Shown here: positions 24,739 through 32,575 of the stretch, in pieces
Position numbering within the stretch: the first letter of the stretch is position 1
How the letters are laid out: every line of letters begins with the position of its first letter
Assembly: GCF_000955805.1 (NCBI RefSeq)
Contig: NZ_JYOA01000003.1
Span: forward strand, 278,203-342,202
DNA: 64,000 nucleotides
Direction: 5' to 3'
Source of the DNA: Pseudomonas sp. 21
GTDB lineage: Bacteria; Pseudomonadota; Gammaproteobacteria; Pseudomonadales; Pseudomonadaceae
Program-made: the position numbers and the translations under genes
Notes under the pieces: generated by a model
What the model saw: only the letters and a program-made list of their open reading frames with translations
What the model was told of the DNA's origin: nothing
Database searches by the model: none

Positions 24739-25959
24739 ATGTTGCTCATCGCCTTTCTCGGCGGGGCGCTGACCCTGCTCAGCCCCTGCATTCTTCCCGT
24801 ACTGCCCTTGCTGCTGCAGCGCGCCGGCGGCCCGGCGTGGTCGCCCTGGGTGACCTTGCTCGGCCTGGCCAGCGGCTTCGCCGTGCTGGCGAGCCTGGCG
24901 ACCGTCTCCAGCAACTGGGTGATTGCCGCCAGCGAATGGGGCCGGTGGTTTGCGCTGGTGCTGCTGTCGGTCTCTGCACTGGCGCTGCTCTGGCCGCGCT
25001 TCAGCGACTGGCTGGCGCGTCCCTGGGCCTGGATCGGCGATCGTCTGCACGGTGAAGCCCGGCGCATGCCGCCGACGTTCTCCGCTTGGGTGATGGGCTT
25101 TGCCGCCGGCCTGCTGTGGGCGCCCTGCGCGGGGCCGGTGCTGGGGCTGATTCTCTCCGGCGCCATGCTGCAAGGCCCGAGCGCGCAGACCAGCCTGCTG
25201 CTGTTCGCCTACGGCCTGGGTAGCGCCACCGTGCTGGGCATCGTGCTCTTCGCCGGTCGCCGGCTGATGCAGCAGATGCGGCCGCGCATGGCCGTCATAG
25301 AAGGCCTGCGCCGCGCCACCGGTGTACTCGCCCTGCTGGCCGTGGTCGGCATCGCCAGCGGCACCAGCGCGCAACTGGCTTCCGGCAGTTCATCCACGCT
25401 GGTGAACAGCCTGGAGCGCAAGGTCATCGACGGCGTGCCGGCGCTCATCAGCCAGCTGATGCCCGGCGACATGGCCCACGGCGCCGAACGCCTGCCCGAC
25501 CTCGGCCCGGCTCCCGAACTGCAAGGCGCGGTGGAGTGGATCAACAGCCCCGAACTGAACCTGCGCGACTTGCGCGGCAAGGTGGTGCTGGTCGACTTCT
25601 GGACCTACGACTGCATCAACTGCCAGCACAGCCTGCCGTATGTGAACGCCTGGGCGAAGAAGTATGCGGACCAGGGCCTGGTGGTGATCGGCGTGCATAC
25701 CCCGGAGTACCCCTTCGAACGCGTGCCGGCCAACGTTCGTGAGGCGGTGAAGCAGCACGATATCCACTACCCCGTGGCGCTGGATAACCAGTACCGCCTC
25801 TGGAACGCCTTCGCCAACCAGTACTGGCCGGCGCACTACTTCATCGACGCCCAGGGGCGGATTCGCCACCTGTCGATCGGCGAGGGCGGGTATGAGGAGC
25901 AGGAGCAGGTGATTCAGGCGTTGCTGGAGGAGCGGGATGGGGCGAAGGCTGGGGTGTGA
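24739..25959 (+). CDS. DipZ-like CcdA-thioredoxin fusion
   Basis: 406 aa. An N-terminal CcdA/DsbD-type membrane domain (GALTLLSPCILPVLPLL and GLLWAPCAGPVLGL carry its two Cys) is followed by a periplasmic TlpA-like thioredoxin domain (about 265-400) with active site DCINCQHS, and GVHTPEYPFERVPANV as in bacterial DipZ. It brings electrons from the cytoplasm to periplasmic thiols. GAGG lies five bases before the ATG. 82 bases after the DUF2790 gene, probably co-transcribed. Confidence 0.9.
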   Translation: MLLIAFLGGALTLLSPCILPVLPLLLQRAGGPAWSPWVTLLGLASGFAVLASLATVSSNWVIAASEWGRWFALVLLSVSALALLWPRFSDWLARPWAWIGDRLHGEARRMPPTFSAWVMGFAAGLLWAPCAGPVLGLILSGAMLQGPSAQTSLLLFAYGLGSATVLGIVLFAGRRLMQQMRPRMAVIEGLRRATGVLALLAVVGIASGTSAQLASGSSSTLVNSLERKVIDGVPALISQLMPGDMAHGAERLPDLGPAPELQGAVEWINSPELNLRDLRGKVVLVDFWTYDCINCQHSLPYVNAWAKKYADQGLVVIGVHTPEYPFERVPANVREAVKQHDIHYPVALDNQYRLWNAFANQYWPAHYFIDAQGRIRHLSIGEGGYEEQEQVIQALLEERDGAKAGV

Positions 25960-26048
25960 GTGAGCGATGGGGTGGATGGGATATCCGCCCCTTCCCCTTG
26001 TGCTGCTGAGTGATGTCAAAATGAGTTCATTGCTGACAGGGAGGTCGT

Positions 26049-26723
26049 ATGAAACTGATCGCTGCATTGCTGATGGCGTTGCTGGTGGGGTGTTCTGCAC
26101 AGGTGAAAAGGTCTGCTGAGGAACCACTGGCGCTGTATTCCGACACGCGTGGCGCCATCGTCCTCAACATCACGGGCACCGAGCGGGTACAGAGCAATGC
26201 CGAATGGGACGTACTGCGCAACGTCTGGATGAATGCCATGCAGCGCCAGGCTGTGGTGGCAGGCATGAAGTACTCGGAGCAGATGGGGGAGACACGCCTG
26301 ACACAGGCACCCGCGACCCTGGTCCGGATCAACGTCACGAACTTCCGTTATCTGACCACCGGTGAACGGGTGAACCTTGGAGTGATGGTCGGCAACGCCT
26401 GGGTCAATTCCGAGGTGCAATACCTCGATGGACAGACCGGCAAGCTCATGGGCTCGCGCAACTACGACACATCGTCCAGTGCGTGGGAGGGGATTCTTTC
26501 GGCGATGACCGACAAGCAGCTTGAAGCGTTGTCGCAATCAATTGTGGCGGATGTACGCGGCGCGAGTGCGCTTGCCCGATCCCAACCTGTCGCGAACTCG
26601 CCATCGAAGGCGGCCGAACAAGCCTCCCTTGAGCAGAAACTCACCGAACTGCAGCAGCGCAACCTGCCGTATGAGCAGTATCAGCAAGAGTACCGGCGGA
26701 TTGTGGAGGCCGAAAAAGCCTGA
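26049..26723 (+). CDS. DUF4410-like lipoprotein
   Basis: 224 aa. Lipobox LLVGCS with C15 as the lipidated residue. The mature domain (IVLNITGTERVQSNAEWDVLRNVWMNAM, NFRYLTTGERV) resembles DUF4410 envelope lipoproteins. The C-terminal tail (about 170-224) is Glu/Gln-rich and helical, possibly SHOCT-like (LEQKLTELQQRNLP). Function unknown. Followed by a terminator at 26755-26774. Confidence 0.8.
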   Translation: MKLIAALLMALLVGCSAQVKRSAEEPLALYSDTRGAIVLNITGTERVQSNAEWDVLRNVWMNAMQRQAVVAGMKYSEQMGETRLTQAPATLVRINVTNFRYLTTGERVNLGVMVGNAWVNSEVQYLDGQTGKLMGSRNYDTSSSAWEGILSAMTDKQLEALSQSIVADVRGASALARSQPVANSPSKAAEQASLEQKLTELQQRNLPYEQYQQEYRRIVEAEKA

Positions 26724-26754
26724 CGCCTGATTCCTCCTCCGTTGCAACGCAAAG

Positions 26755-26774
26755 GCCGTATCGTCGGATACGGC
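26755..26774 (+). terminator. Lipoprotein gene terminator
   Basis: GCCGTATC and GATACGGC form a perfect 8-bp stem with a GTCG tetraloop, followed by TTCT. Confidence 0.75.
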
Positions 26775-26929
26775 TTCTGGGACGCACACCCAGGCGCGGC
26801 TTGGTGCCTGCCACTGCCGCTCGCGTGAAGGGCAATAGGTCAAGGAATGGCGTGGGGACCCGCTCGTTCTTCTCTTGCCCCATGCGACCTAAGGTTTAGA
26901 TAGGCGCCCAAAGGACTGGGCCAGAAAAC

Positions 26930-26965
26930 AAAAGCCCTCGGCAACTTACGCTGTCGGGGGCTTTT
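26930..26965 (-). terminator. Ancestral tRNA-Gly terminator, outside the left element end
   Basis: AAAAGCCCTCGGCA and TGTCGGGGGCTTTT pair over about 14 positions with G-T wobbles and A/T flanks. It lies just beyond the left att core and was presumably the original terminator of tRNA-Gly before the element separated them. Confidence 0.75.
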
Positions 26966-26973
26966 ATTTGAGA

Positions 26974-27003
26974 TTCTGGAGCGGGCGAAGGGAATCGAAC
27001 CCT
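26974..27003. repeat. Left att core (partial tRNA-Gly 3' end)
   Basis: 30 bases identical to 35853-35882, covering the T-arm and acceptor 3' end of tRNA-Gly including CCA. No remaining tRNA body follows, so this is an att site and not a tRNA gene. Confidence 0.95.
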
Positions 27004-27097
27004 TGTGGCCTGCATTTCATTGCGTCGCAGTGTGTTGCTTTGCGGGCGGATCCCGGAGCCTTCTGGTTCGGATTCATGCCTCTTTATTCCATCGTTT

Positions 27098-27114
27098 TCG
27101 ACATTTTTTCGACA
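27098..27114. repeat. Arm-type integrase site, left
   Basis: TCGACATTTTTTCGACA: two TCGACA units 11 bases apart. The right end of the element has the same 17-mer with one change, in the same orientation. Confidence 0.65.
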
Positions 27115-27322
27115 GCCTCGAGTCGTACATCTTCTCGATCTAGTGCTCGGGATGGAGCGATGGCGTATTGACATCTAGACGCCAAATTAGATAGCTTTTT
27201 CGCTGCAGGTGTATCTCGCCTGTTTTTCGCTCTTTAAAAATGCTTTCTTGGAAATCCACGAGGGAAACGATGCCTCTGAGTATCGAGGCGATCCCATTGG
27301 GATCATGACCGGCCCCCCGCGC

Positions 27323-27396
27323 CCCTTTTGCCCGCTGCCTGCGCATATGTCCGCGCGCACCGCGAGCATCAGAGGTCCATGCGACGGTTGTCTGGC
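27323..27396. repeat. RT-flanking repeat, left copy
   Basis: About 74 bases matching 29355-29424 with roughly nine substitutions and a few gaps. GC-rich against the AT-rich cargo. Both copies can form a stem around AGAGGT...TCTGG; the right copy has ACCAGA/TCTGGT and the left TCAGA/TCTGG. Confidence 0.75.
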
Positions 27397-27506
27397 GTAA
27401 TGGTAGAAGAGTCCACCTAGTTCAATATTAATATCCCTTGTCTCCGGCGGAATTGGTCTGGCGCGTCCTAGTGACGCATATATCAATTACTTAAGGAGTT
27501 ATAACG

Positions 27507-27686
27507 ATGTATATTCTGGTTGTTGTAAAATTTTCTAAGAAAGTAAAGAGCACTCAGCCGGTTGGTGGAGACACTACTGGATTGGGCAAAAAAATTGTAC
27601 TAGGTGTGGTTAAAGCACTGACCGTTTCGGCTTTGCTTGGCTTGGCTAAGAAGGTAATCGCTTTTATTAGTGAGATTGCTGGATAA
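27507..27686 (+). CDS. 59-aa basic hydrophobic protein upstream of the reverse transcriptase
   Basis: Begins MYILVVVKFSKKVKSTQPVG and continues with an amphipathic Lys/Val/Leu/Ala-rich C-terminal half (KKIVLGVVKALTVSALLGLA). AAGGAG lies eight bases before the ATG, a strong ribosome site, and the stop is 34 bases before the RT start, so it looks like a real operon member. It could be a membrane-active toxin, but no family is recognised. Confidence 0.65.
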   Translation: MYILVVVKFSKKVKSTQPVGGDTTGLGKKIVLGVVKALTVSALLGLAKKVIAFISEIAG

Positions 27687-27720
27687 CCGACTCTCTACCC
27701 TTGCTTTTCTTAAGGAATGT

Positions 27721-28902
27721 ATGGCAATGGATAAGCCTTACTACCCGTATCGCCCAATATCTTCAATTGATGCTCTCGCAAGAACCTTAGGCGTCGTGCC
27801 TAAGCTTCTTTGTGATCTCGCCGATGATCCTGCTAGCTCTTATGTGAAGTTCACAATTTTCTCTAAGAACGGAAAGCAACGAGATGTATATGAGCCGAAG
27901 TATGAGTTGAAGAGGCTTCAGAAAAGAATTAACTCTAGGATTTTTGAACTCGTAATTTTTCCTAGCTACCTACAAGGTGGAATAAAGGATGTGGAATTTC
28001 CTAGGGACTATATCGAGAATAGTAAGATTCATGCAGGATCTGGTGCTCTTGTTAGTGTGGATATAAAGGATTTTTATAATTCCATTCGAGAGCCCAGTGT
28101 TTTATCGATTTTTAAGAATTTTTTTAGTTTCCCGGACGATGTGAGTTGTTTGTTGACTCGACTCGTCATGCTTGAAGGTAGAGTTCCACAAGGCGCATGC
28201 ACTTCTAGTTATGTGGCTAATCTTATTTTTCATAACTCAGAGTATTCGTTGGTTAGCAAGTTTCGAGCTAAGGGTTTGGCGTATTCGCGTTTGCTAGATG
28301 ACGTTACAGTCTCTGCTACTAAGCCTATTTCCCAGGAAGAGTCGACGCTAGCCATTAAGTCAATAGCCGCAATGGCTCGTAAGCATGATCTTCGCCTTAA
28401 TTCAAAGAAAACAAAAGTTGAGCGGTCAGATGATATAAATGCAGATTATGCAGTGACCGGAGTATGGGTTGGGCATGGCGTTCCAAAGCTGAGAAAAGAT
28501 GAACGCCGCCATATAAGGCATCTAGTTTATATCTGCGAGAAAGAGTACGCGAAAGACTGCTTCAGTGTAGAGTATCATTCGCTATGGAATAGAGTGTCAG
28601 GTCAGGTTTCGAAGTTGACCCGCTTGAAACATGCGCAGGCTAAATCTTTGCGTGAGCGAATGGGTAATATTCTTCCTAAATATGATTTTCAAGCAAAAGC
28701 AAAAATAATTTATGAGTGCAGTAGGCTCTTGAGGAGGCCTGTCTCATCTCATAAGAAAATCGGAGTAATAAATAACTATCGACGGTTGATATATTCGATA
28801 GGGATTTTGTCTCGAACAGATAGGTCAACAGCTAAAGCCTTGAGGCGACAGTTAGTCGAGAGATTTGCAGGCGTTCCTAGTAAGGCTGAGATGTGGAGTT
28901 AA
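27721..28902 (+). CDS. Retron-like reverse transcriptase with LLDD active site
   Basis: 393 aa. RT motifs in order: LVSVDIKDFYNSI (D114 catalytic), VPQGACTSSYVANLIF (156-171), YSRLLDDVTVSA (D193-D194 in place of YxDD), LRLNSKKTKV, then AVTGVWV (VTG 245-247), a retron-RT hallmark. The basic C-terminal region (about 270-393) would bind its RNA. AAGGA precedes ATG 27721; ATG 27727 is an alternative. It is tightly linked to the cold-shock gene (three bases apart). AT-rich, foreign composition. Retron-type defence is likely; other abortive-infection RTs remain possible. Confidence 0.85.
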   Translation: MAMDKPYYPYRPISSIDALARTLGVVPKLLCDLADDPASSYVKFTIFSKNGKQRDVYEPKYELKRLQKRINSRIFELVIFPSYLQGGIKDVEFPRDYIENSKIHAGSGALVSVDIKDFYNSIREPSVLSIFKNFFSFPDDVSCLLTRLVMLEGRVPQGACTSSYVANLIFHNSEYSLVSKFRAKGLAYSRLLDDVTVSATKPISQEESTLAIKSIAAMARKHDLRLNSKKTKVERSDDINADYAVTGVWVGHGVPKLRKDERRHIRHLVYICEKEYAKDCFSVEYHSLWNRVSGQVSKLTRLKHAQAKSLRERMGNILPKYDFQAKAKIIYECSRLLRRPVSSHKKIGVINNYRRLIYSIGILSRTDRSTAKALRRQLVERFAGVPSKAEMWS

Positions 28903-28905
28903 AGT

Positions 28906-29124
28906 ATGGCTGAGCGAGAAGATACCCATAAGGGCGTAGTTAGTGCATACGACACCTTTAAAGGTTTTGGGTTTATTCGCCGAGAAAAGGGGAAAGATGT
29001 CTTTTTCTTTTATGACGAAATCGAAGACGATGGAATTGCAGTTGGCGATGTTGTTGTATTTTCTTTGAGAGATTTACCGAAAGGACCAAGAGCATACGGA
29101 GTTAGAAAACTAGCGATTTCCTGA
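28906..29124 (+). CDS. Cold-shock-domain protein paired with the RT
   Basis: 72 aa OB-fold. The RNP1-like motif KGFGFIRR and RNP2-like DVFFFYDEI match CspA-type nucleic-acid-binding proteins, with unusual Phe-Phe-Tyr in RNP2. It starts three bases after the RT stop, so it is co-translated. I recall retron Se72 having a cold-shock-like partner; by analogy this could be the effector or an RNA/msDNA-binding subunit. Confidence 0.85.
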   Translation: MAEREDTHKGVVSAYDTFKGFGFIRREKGKDVFFFYDEIEDDGIAVGDVVVFSLRDLPKGPRAYGVRKLAIS

Positions 29125-29441
29125 GGCGCCGCGGAGTCTGGTTTTCTGTAGAACAGTGTCCTAGAATTGATAGGTTTATTTTTGTCCCGCCCCCCTTGAA
29201 GCTTAGTCTATTGACTAAGCAGAAGTGTCTGCATATTTGTGATCTTTAGTCTTTCGACCATATATTCCATCGCTGATGGTTTTTCTAAGTCTCTACCTGC
29301 CCCTTTGTCCGTGTTTTTTTGAGGTTATACAGAGGCTTCATGTCTCTACCCCGGCCCTTTGCTCGCTGCTTGCGCCTATGTCCGGGCGAGCCGCGAGCAC
29401 CAGAGGTCGATGCGGATGTCTGGTAGGAGTTTTACGAATTC
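29125..29441. other. Intergenic after the RT operon
   Basis: 317 bases. A perfect 8-bp hairpin GCTTAGTC/GACTAAGC with a TATT loop (29201-29220) may end or protect the RT transcript. 29281-29340 is T-rich, followed by the right copy of the flanking repeat (29355-29424). No protein gene seen. Confidence 0.55.
29355..29424. repeat. RT-flanking repeat, right copy
   Basis: Same orientation as the left copy at 27323-27396, so the pair brackets the 59-aa / RT / cold-shock operon. Could reflect insertion of the cassette or two copies of a structured RNA. Confidence 0.75.
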
Positions 29442-30647
29442 CTACTGTTGATTGCCTCTCAGCCAAAGAGCGGTTTCTTCCAACTCTGAGTTTCTTTTGA
29501 TAACCTCATCCACTTCTCTATTTGCAAGCACTCCTTTGGGGTGGAAGAAGTTCTGTTTTCTCCAGTCAAAAATAAAGTCTGGCTTGAAGCTTAGATCAAT
29601 ATTGTTTCTTTTCTTTACTGTTCTGGCGGAGTTTTTCCTGAATTCAGTGTAAAACTTGTTAAGTTTGTTTAGTTTTAAGTCAAGATCTCTACTGTCAGTT
29701 AGGTTCGCTTCAATATAAAAACCGAAAATGCTAGGGAATGACCCTATTAATGATATGTGGGGGTCTTCGACTGTATATAGAGTTTTCCCTGGATGGTCTG
29801 CATAGCTGAAGTCTAAATCCAATCCATGTGGGACGGATGTTTTAAAGTCATAGTAGTAGGTGCTGTCAATAACTCCTTCAAAATGTCCCTCGATATAGAT
29901 TGCAGCTGGAAAGCTCTCTAAGCGAGATTTTGATCTTATGTCGGAGTCGAGATTGGACCTGCAGTCAATACAGAAGGAAGTTCGCAGCGATGTTGGGCGA
30001 TGGAAGGCTCGATAAAACGCCGCTCGCGTTTCACACATTCCCGCGTCTATTTTTTCGTGCACCTCGTCTGGCAGTAGAGTTAAAACTCCAGTAAGGGTGA
30101 CGGCGTATTCAGAATAATTCTCCAGCATGATTTCCGGAATCAATACTGGAATAGGGCAGCAGTTGTCTTTAATTAGAAGTCGGTCTGAGAGGTTTTCTTT
30201 TTTTTGTGGGTCTTCTTCTAAAAGAAGTCCATTAAATGTGTCTGGGAAGAGATAAGCAATGCAAAATTTTCCGTCATCAGTTTTAATTGGCGGCAAGGCC
30301 TGAACTGGAAACTGAAATGAAGTGAAATTAGCGTTTAAGACTTTGTCTTTAATTATTCTTCGTGACTCGAAATCATATTTCGTTCCCGTAACTTTAGCTT
30401 GAGAGTCCCGTGTAATTGTAGGGACATATGACATGGGGCGGTAAGTCGGAGCGTATCGGCTAAGGACTCCACTTACTGTAATACATGTGCCAACTTTTAA
30501 TCTAGAGCTGAAAAAATCATCTGTGAGTTTTTCTACTCTATATGGAGTTGTCAGTCGTGACTTGCCTTTGGTTATTGCTATTTTCCCCAGTTTGCGAAAC
30601 GGCTGGAAAATGTCAATTGCAGTTTGTAAGTTACTTAAAAGTTCCAT
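29442..30647 (-). CDS. Unrecognised 401-aa cargo protein
   Basis: Soluble, AT-rich gene, no membrane segment. An N-terminal part (about 1-75) has a LTTPYRVEKLTDDFFSSRLKVGTCITVSGVLS stretch suggestive of an OB-like barrel. Later parts include FCIAYLFPDTFNGLLLEEDPQKK and a Cys pair CIDC. Converges on the RT operon and has the repressor gene upstream. Its place among cargo genes of a Pf-like element makes a defence or exclusion role plausible, but nothing in the sequence proves it. Confidence 0.7.
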   Translation of the reverse strand: MELLSNLQTAIDIFQPFRKLGKIAITKGKSRLTTPYRVEKLTDDFFSSRLKVGTCITVSGVLSRYAPTYRPMSYVPTITRDSQAKVTGTKYDFESRRIIKDKVLNANFTSFQFPVQALPPIKTDDGKFCIAYLFPDTFNGLLLEEDPQKKENLSDRLLIKDNCCPIPVLIPEIMLENYSEYAVTLTGVLTLLPDEVHEKIDAGMCETRAAFYRAFHRPTSLRTSFCIDCRSNLDSDIRSKSRLESFPAAIYIEGHFEGVIDSTYYYDFKTSVPHGLDLDFSYADHPGKTLYTVEDPHISLIGSFPSIFGFYIEANLTDSRDLDLKLNKLNKFYTEFRKNSARTVKKRNNIDLSFKPDFIFDWRKQNFFHPKGVLANREVDEVIKRNSELEETALWLRGNQQ

Positions 30648-30817
30648 TTTGCCGTATCCGATTTAAACATTCGCAGTTGAAGGGGCAGGAATAAAACTGA
30701 TGTAGATGAGCTATTTTTTGATTTTCACTCGAGAAGTCTAAAATGGTTGTTATCTATTCTCTCCATTTCCTTTCATCCTTGGGGAAAACCAGCGCAAAGT
30801 TAATATCTTGGTTAGTG

Positions 30818-31087
30818 CTATCCCGCGTCTTGATTGGGCAATTTTGAGTTTGCATCATCGTATTCAGGGCTAGTCTGCCCAATCTCAGGGGCAATTTCGC
30901 CGCAGATTAGCCACAAGCGGTAGCTTGGAAACAATACTTGGAGCACTTCCAGTTCCTCGGTGCTCATTCGAACGCTTTTGAAGCGGACGCTATGCCAGCG
31001 TTGAAAGCCAATTTCGCTCTCCTTCACCAGCCGGTCCATTCCTGCCTTAGATATAAGTGTTCTAGCTCTGCTCTGTATTGATTCCAT
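30818..31087 (-). CDS. Pf-type phage repressor (small DNA-binding protein)
   Basis: 89 aa. The segment SEIGFQRWHSVRFKSVRMSTEELEVLQVLFPSYRLWLICGEIAPEIGQTSPEYD is a pattern seen in Pseudomonas prophage repressors, with an N-terminal HTH (SRARTLISKAGMDRLVKESE). Divergent from the excisionase-like gene across a palindromic control region, the classic lysogeny switch layout. Confidence 0.75.
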   Translation of the reverse strand: MESIQSRARTLISKAGMDRLVKESEIGFQRWHSVRFKSVRMSTEELEVLQVLFPSYRLWLICGEIAPEIGQTSPEYDDANSKLPNQDAG

Positions 31088-31093
31088 AAAGGT

Positions 31094-31202
31094 CTAACAA
31101 GGCTCTTGTGGAATAGTTTCACTGGAAAATATAGTTGCCATATTCCAGTGCAATTATTCCACTGGATGAATTTGGCTATTGGAACGAATAGTGACGGAAC
31201 GA
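31094..31202. promoter_or_regulatory. Operator/promoter region between repressor and excisionase genes
   Basis: Contains repeated TTCCA(C/G)TG half-sites: TTTCACTGGAAA, ATTCCAGTGCAA and ATTCCACTGGAT. Parts form an inverted pair around AATTATT (31144-31165). Probable repressor binding cluster. 31180-31202 is one arm of a 23-bp inverted repeat whose other arm is at 32213-32235. Confidence 0.6.
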
Positions 31203-31204
31203 GC

Positions 31205-31420
31205 ATGGAACTGGAAGAGCTGAACCCCAGCGCCCTGGTAGGGCCGCAGCAGGATTTGGAGCGCATCGAGAAGTGGGCTGACCGAAACGGCATTAGTTAC
31301 GGCATTGCCCGAGCATGGGTATACCGGGGCATCTTGCCTTCCGTGAAGCTCGGCAAGCTGCGCGTAGTGAATAGCGCATTGCTCCGCGCCTGGTTGCTGG
31401 AACAGGAGTGGACGGCATGA
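31205..31420 (+). CDS. Excisionase-like / early regulatory protein
   Basis: 71 aa from ATG 31205. IEKWADRNGISYGIARAWVYRGILPSVKLGKLRVVNSALLRAWL is a MerR/excisionase-type winged helix, as in Pf XisF proteins. First gene of the rightward early operon. Its stop overlaps a nine-codon leader frame (ATG 31417) that ends at the next gene's GTG, hinting at translational coupling. Confidence 0.75.
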   Translation: MELEELNPSALVGPQQDLERIEKWADRNGISYGIARAWVYRGILPSVKLGKLRVVNSALLRAWLLEQEWTA

Positions 31421-31442
31421 ACGACGGAATGGGAGAACGACT

Positions 31443-31658
31443 GTGAGCAAGGAGAGATGGAATCTGGACCTGTGCGGCATCGTCACCTTCGCGGAGATGT
31501 GCAGCGTGACTTACGACGAAGCGGCCCAGTGGGCGGAGGACGGCACCGTCCCGAGTATCCAGATGGGCTGCTTCCGCATGATCAACCTTGCCCGCTTCCG
31601 CGATGACATGGAGCGCGGCAAGGCCACCTTCGGTGCGGGGGATTACAACCATGACTAG
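31443..31658 (+). CDS. Small early Pf-like protein, 71 aa
   Basis: GTG start with GGGAGA eight bases upstream. Begins MSKERWNLDLCGIVTFAEMC and ends [31 protein letters not shown] resembles a second winged-helix fold like the preceding gene. Role in phage regulation inferred from position only. Overlaps the next gene by eight bases. Confidence 0.65.
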   Translation: MSKERWNLDLCGIVTFAEMCSVTYDEAAQWAEDGTVPSIQMGCFRMINLARFRDDMERGKATFGAGDYNHD

Positions 31659-32040
31659 CTCGTCCATCACCCTGGATGCTCAGAGCGCAGTGCACTACCT
31701 GGGCCAGACCGTCCTGATCGAAATGGTGTTCGATGAAGAGCCAGACCCAATCTGGCGCTGGGTACGTGTCGTTGGTGTTGTGCTCCCCGCCGAAGGCCTG
31801 CGCGGTGGGCCGCATTTCCTGACCCTCAAGCCCGGAGCAGAAAAAGCATTCGCGGATGAAGCCTTCTGGGAAAACATCCGCACGATCCGGGTGATGCGGT
31901 ACCGCGACCGGCACGGTTCCGGCAACGTACTGGGCCGCGTCACCCACCCTGACGACTCGCGCTCAAGGGCCGCGCTCCCGGCTCGTCGGAACAGCTCCAC
32001 CGTTCCGGCGAACGGAAGCACGGGCGGAGCGAACCCTTGA
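31651..32040 (+). CDS. Hypothetical Pf-like protein, 129 aa
   Basis: Starts [20 protein letters not shown]. Compact N-terminal domain (about 1-95: [41 protein letters not shown]), then a Ser/Arg/Pro-rich disordered tail (about 96-129). Comparable to small genes between the control region and coat genes in Pf phages. Function unknown. Confidence 0.65.
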   Translation: MTSSSITLDAQSAVHYLGQTVLIEMVFDEEPDPIWRWVRVVGVVLPAEGLRGGPHFLTLKPGAEKAFADEAFWENIRTIRVMRYRDRHGSGNVLGRVTHPDDSRSRAALPARRNSSTVPANGSTGGANP

Positions 32041-32412
32041 ACGCATGCCCCTCATCAGCCTCGGCCGGTGAGCGTGGGGCAGCTTCTCCGCCCCGCGCTC
32101 CCGAGCCCTCGGCGGCAAGAGCGGGATGACAAGGGCAGCGCCCTTGGTGTGTTGGTGGCGTCAGCCATCAATGAAGCTGATGGCTCGGAACGCCTGCTCC
32201 TGACCTTGAATGTCGTTCCGTCACTATTCGTTCCAGTGCGTCTAGGACGGGCTTTCAGCCATCAAATCAAACGATTAGTCGCGCCGCCGGCTGTTTGATT
32301 CAATACCCATATCCCACTGCAAAACCTCGATAGCGCAGATGAACCGGCGAGCGCGCCTGTTTATCCGTGCCGGGCCAACTCATGCCTGCGAAAAGGCAAC
32401 GGAGGCAGCGCG
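32041..32412. other. Structured non-coding region where capsid genes would be expected
   Basis: 372 bases without a supported gene. Perfect hairpins CAAGGGC/GCCCTTG (32130-32146) and AGCCATCA/TGATGGCT (32163-32185), then the second arm of the 23-bp inverted repeat (32213-32235). A replication origin or packaging signal for a filamentous element could lie here. Confidence 0.55.
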
Positions 32413-32523
32413 ATGCAACTACCCGACTGGACCTATGACCTAGTGCTGTTGGCGTTGGCTTTCCTCTTGGGCGCGCTCTCGGTCCTGGGATCTTCCTCGC
32501 CTGCGGTGGCGTTTCCCTATTGA
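32413..32523 (+). CDS. 36-aa membrane peptide, possible minor coat remnant
   Basis: Begins MQLPDWTYDLVLLALAFLLG, one transmembrane helix, short tail ending AVAFPY. GGAGG lies seven bases before the ATG. Size and hydrophobicity resemble the small inovirus virion or assembly proteins near the coat genes. Too short for homology by eye. Confidence 0.6.
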   Translation: MQLPDWTYDLVLLALAFLLGALSVLGSSSPAVAFPY

Positions 32524-32575
32524 GGGTCGAGAGCTGGGCGTTGGCCGCGCCCCCGGCAAGTAGCGTAAGGCACGA

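Larger units (their letters stand above)
27004..27506. other. Left cargo leader region, no protein gene
   Basis: 503 bases with no supported ORF before the 59-aa gene. It holds the arm-type repeat (27098-27114), tandem hairpins GCCTC/GAGGC (27272-27289) and GATCCCA/TGGGATC (27290-27304), and the left copy of a repeat shared with 29355-29424. A structured RNA for the reverse transcriptase could lie here. Confidence 0.5.

Noticed and set aside
26974..27003. Second tRNA-Gly gene at the left end
   Set aside because: Only the 3' 30 bases match; the anticodon and D arms are absent, so this is an att copy.
27323..29424. Diversity-generating retroelement (template and variable repeats)
   Set aside because: Differences between the two repeats are not confined to adenines, neither copy lies in the 3' end of a target gene, and the RT shows the retron VTG motif.
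32041..32412. Hidden coat-protein gene in the gap before rep
   Set aside because: No frame has a ribosome site plus signal peptide and coat-like helix; only the 36-aa peptide just downstream at 32413-32523 is supported.
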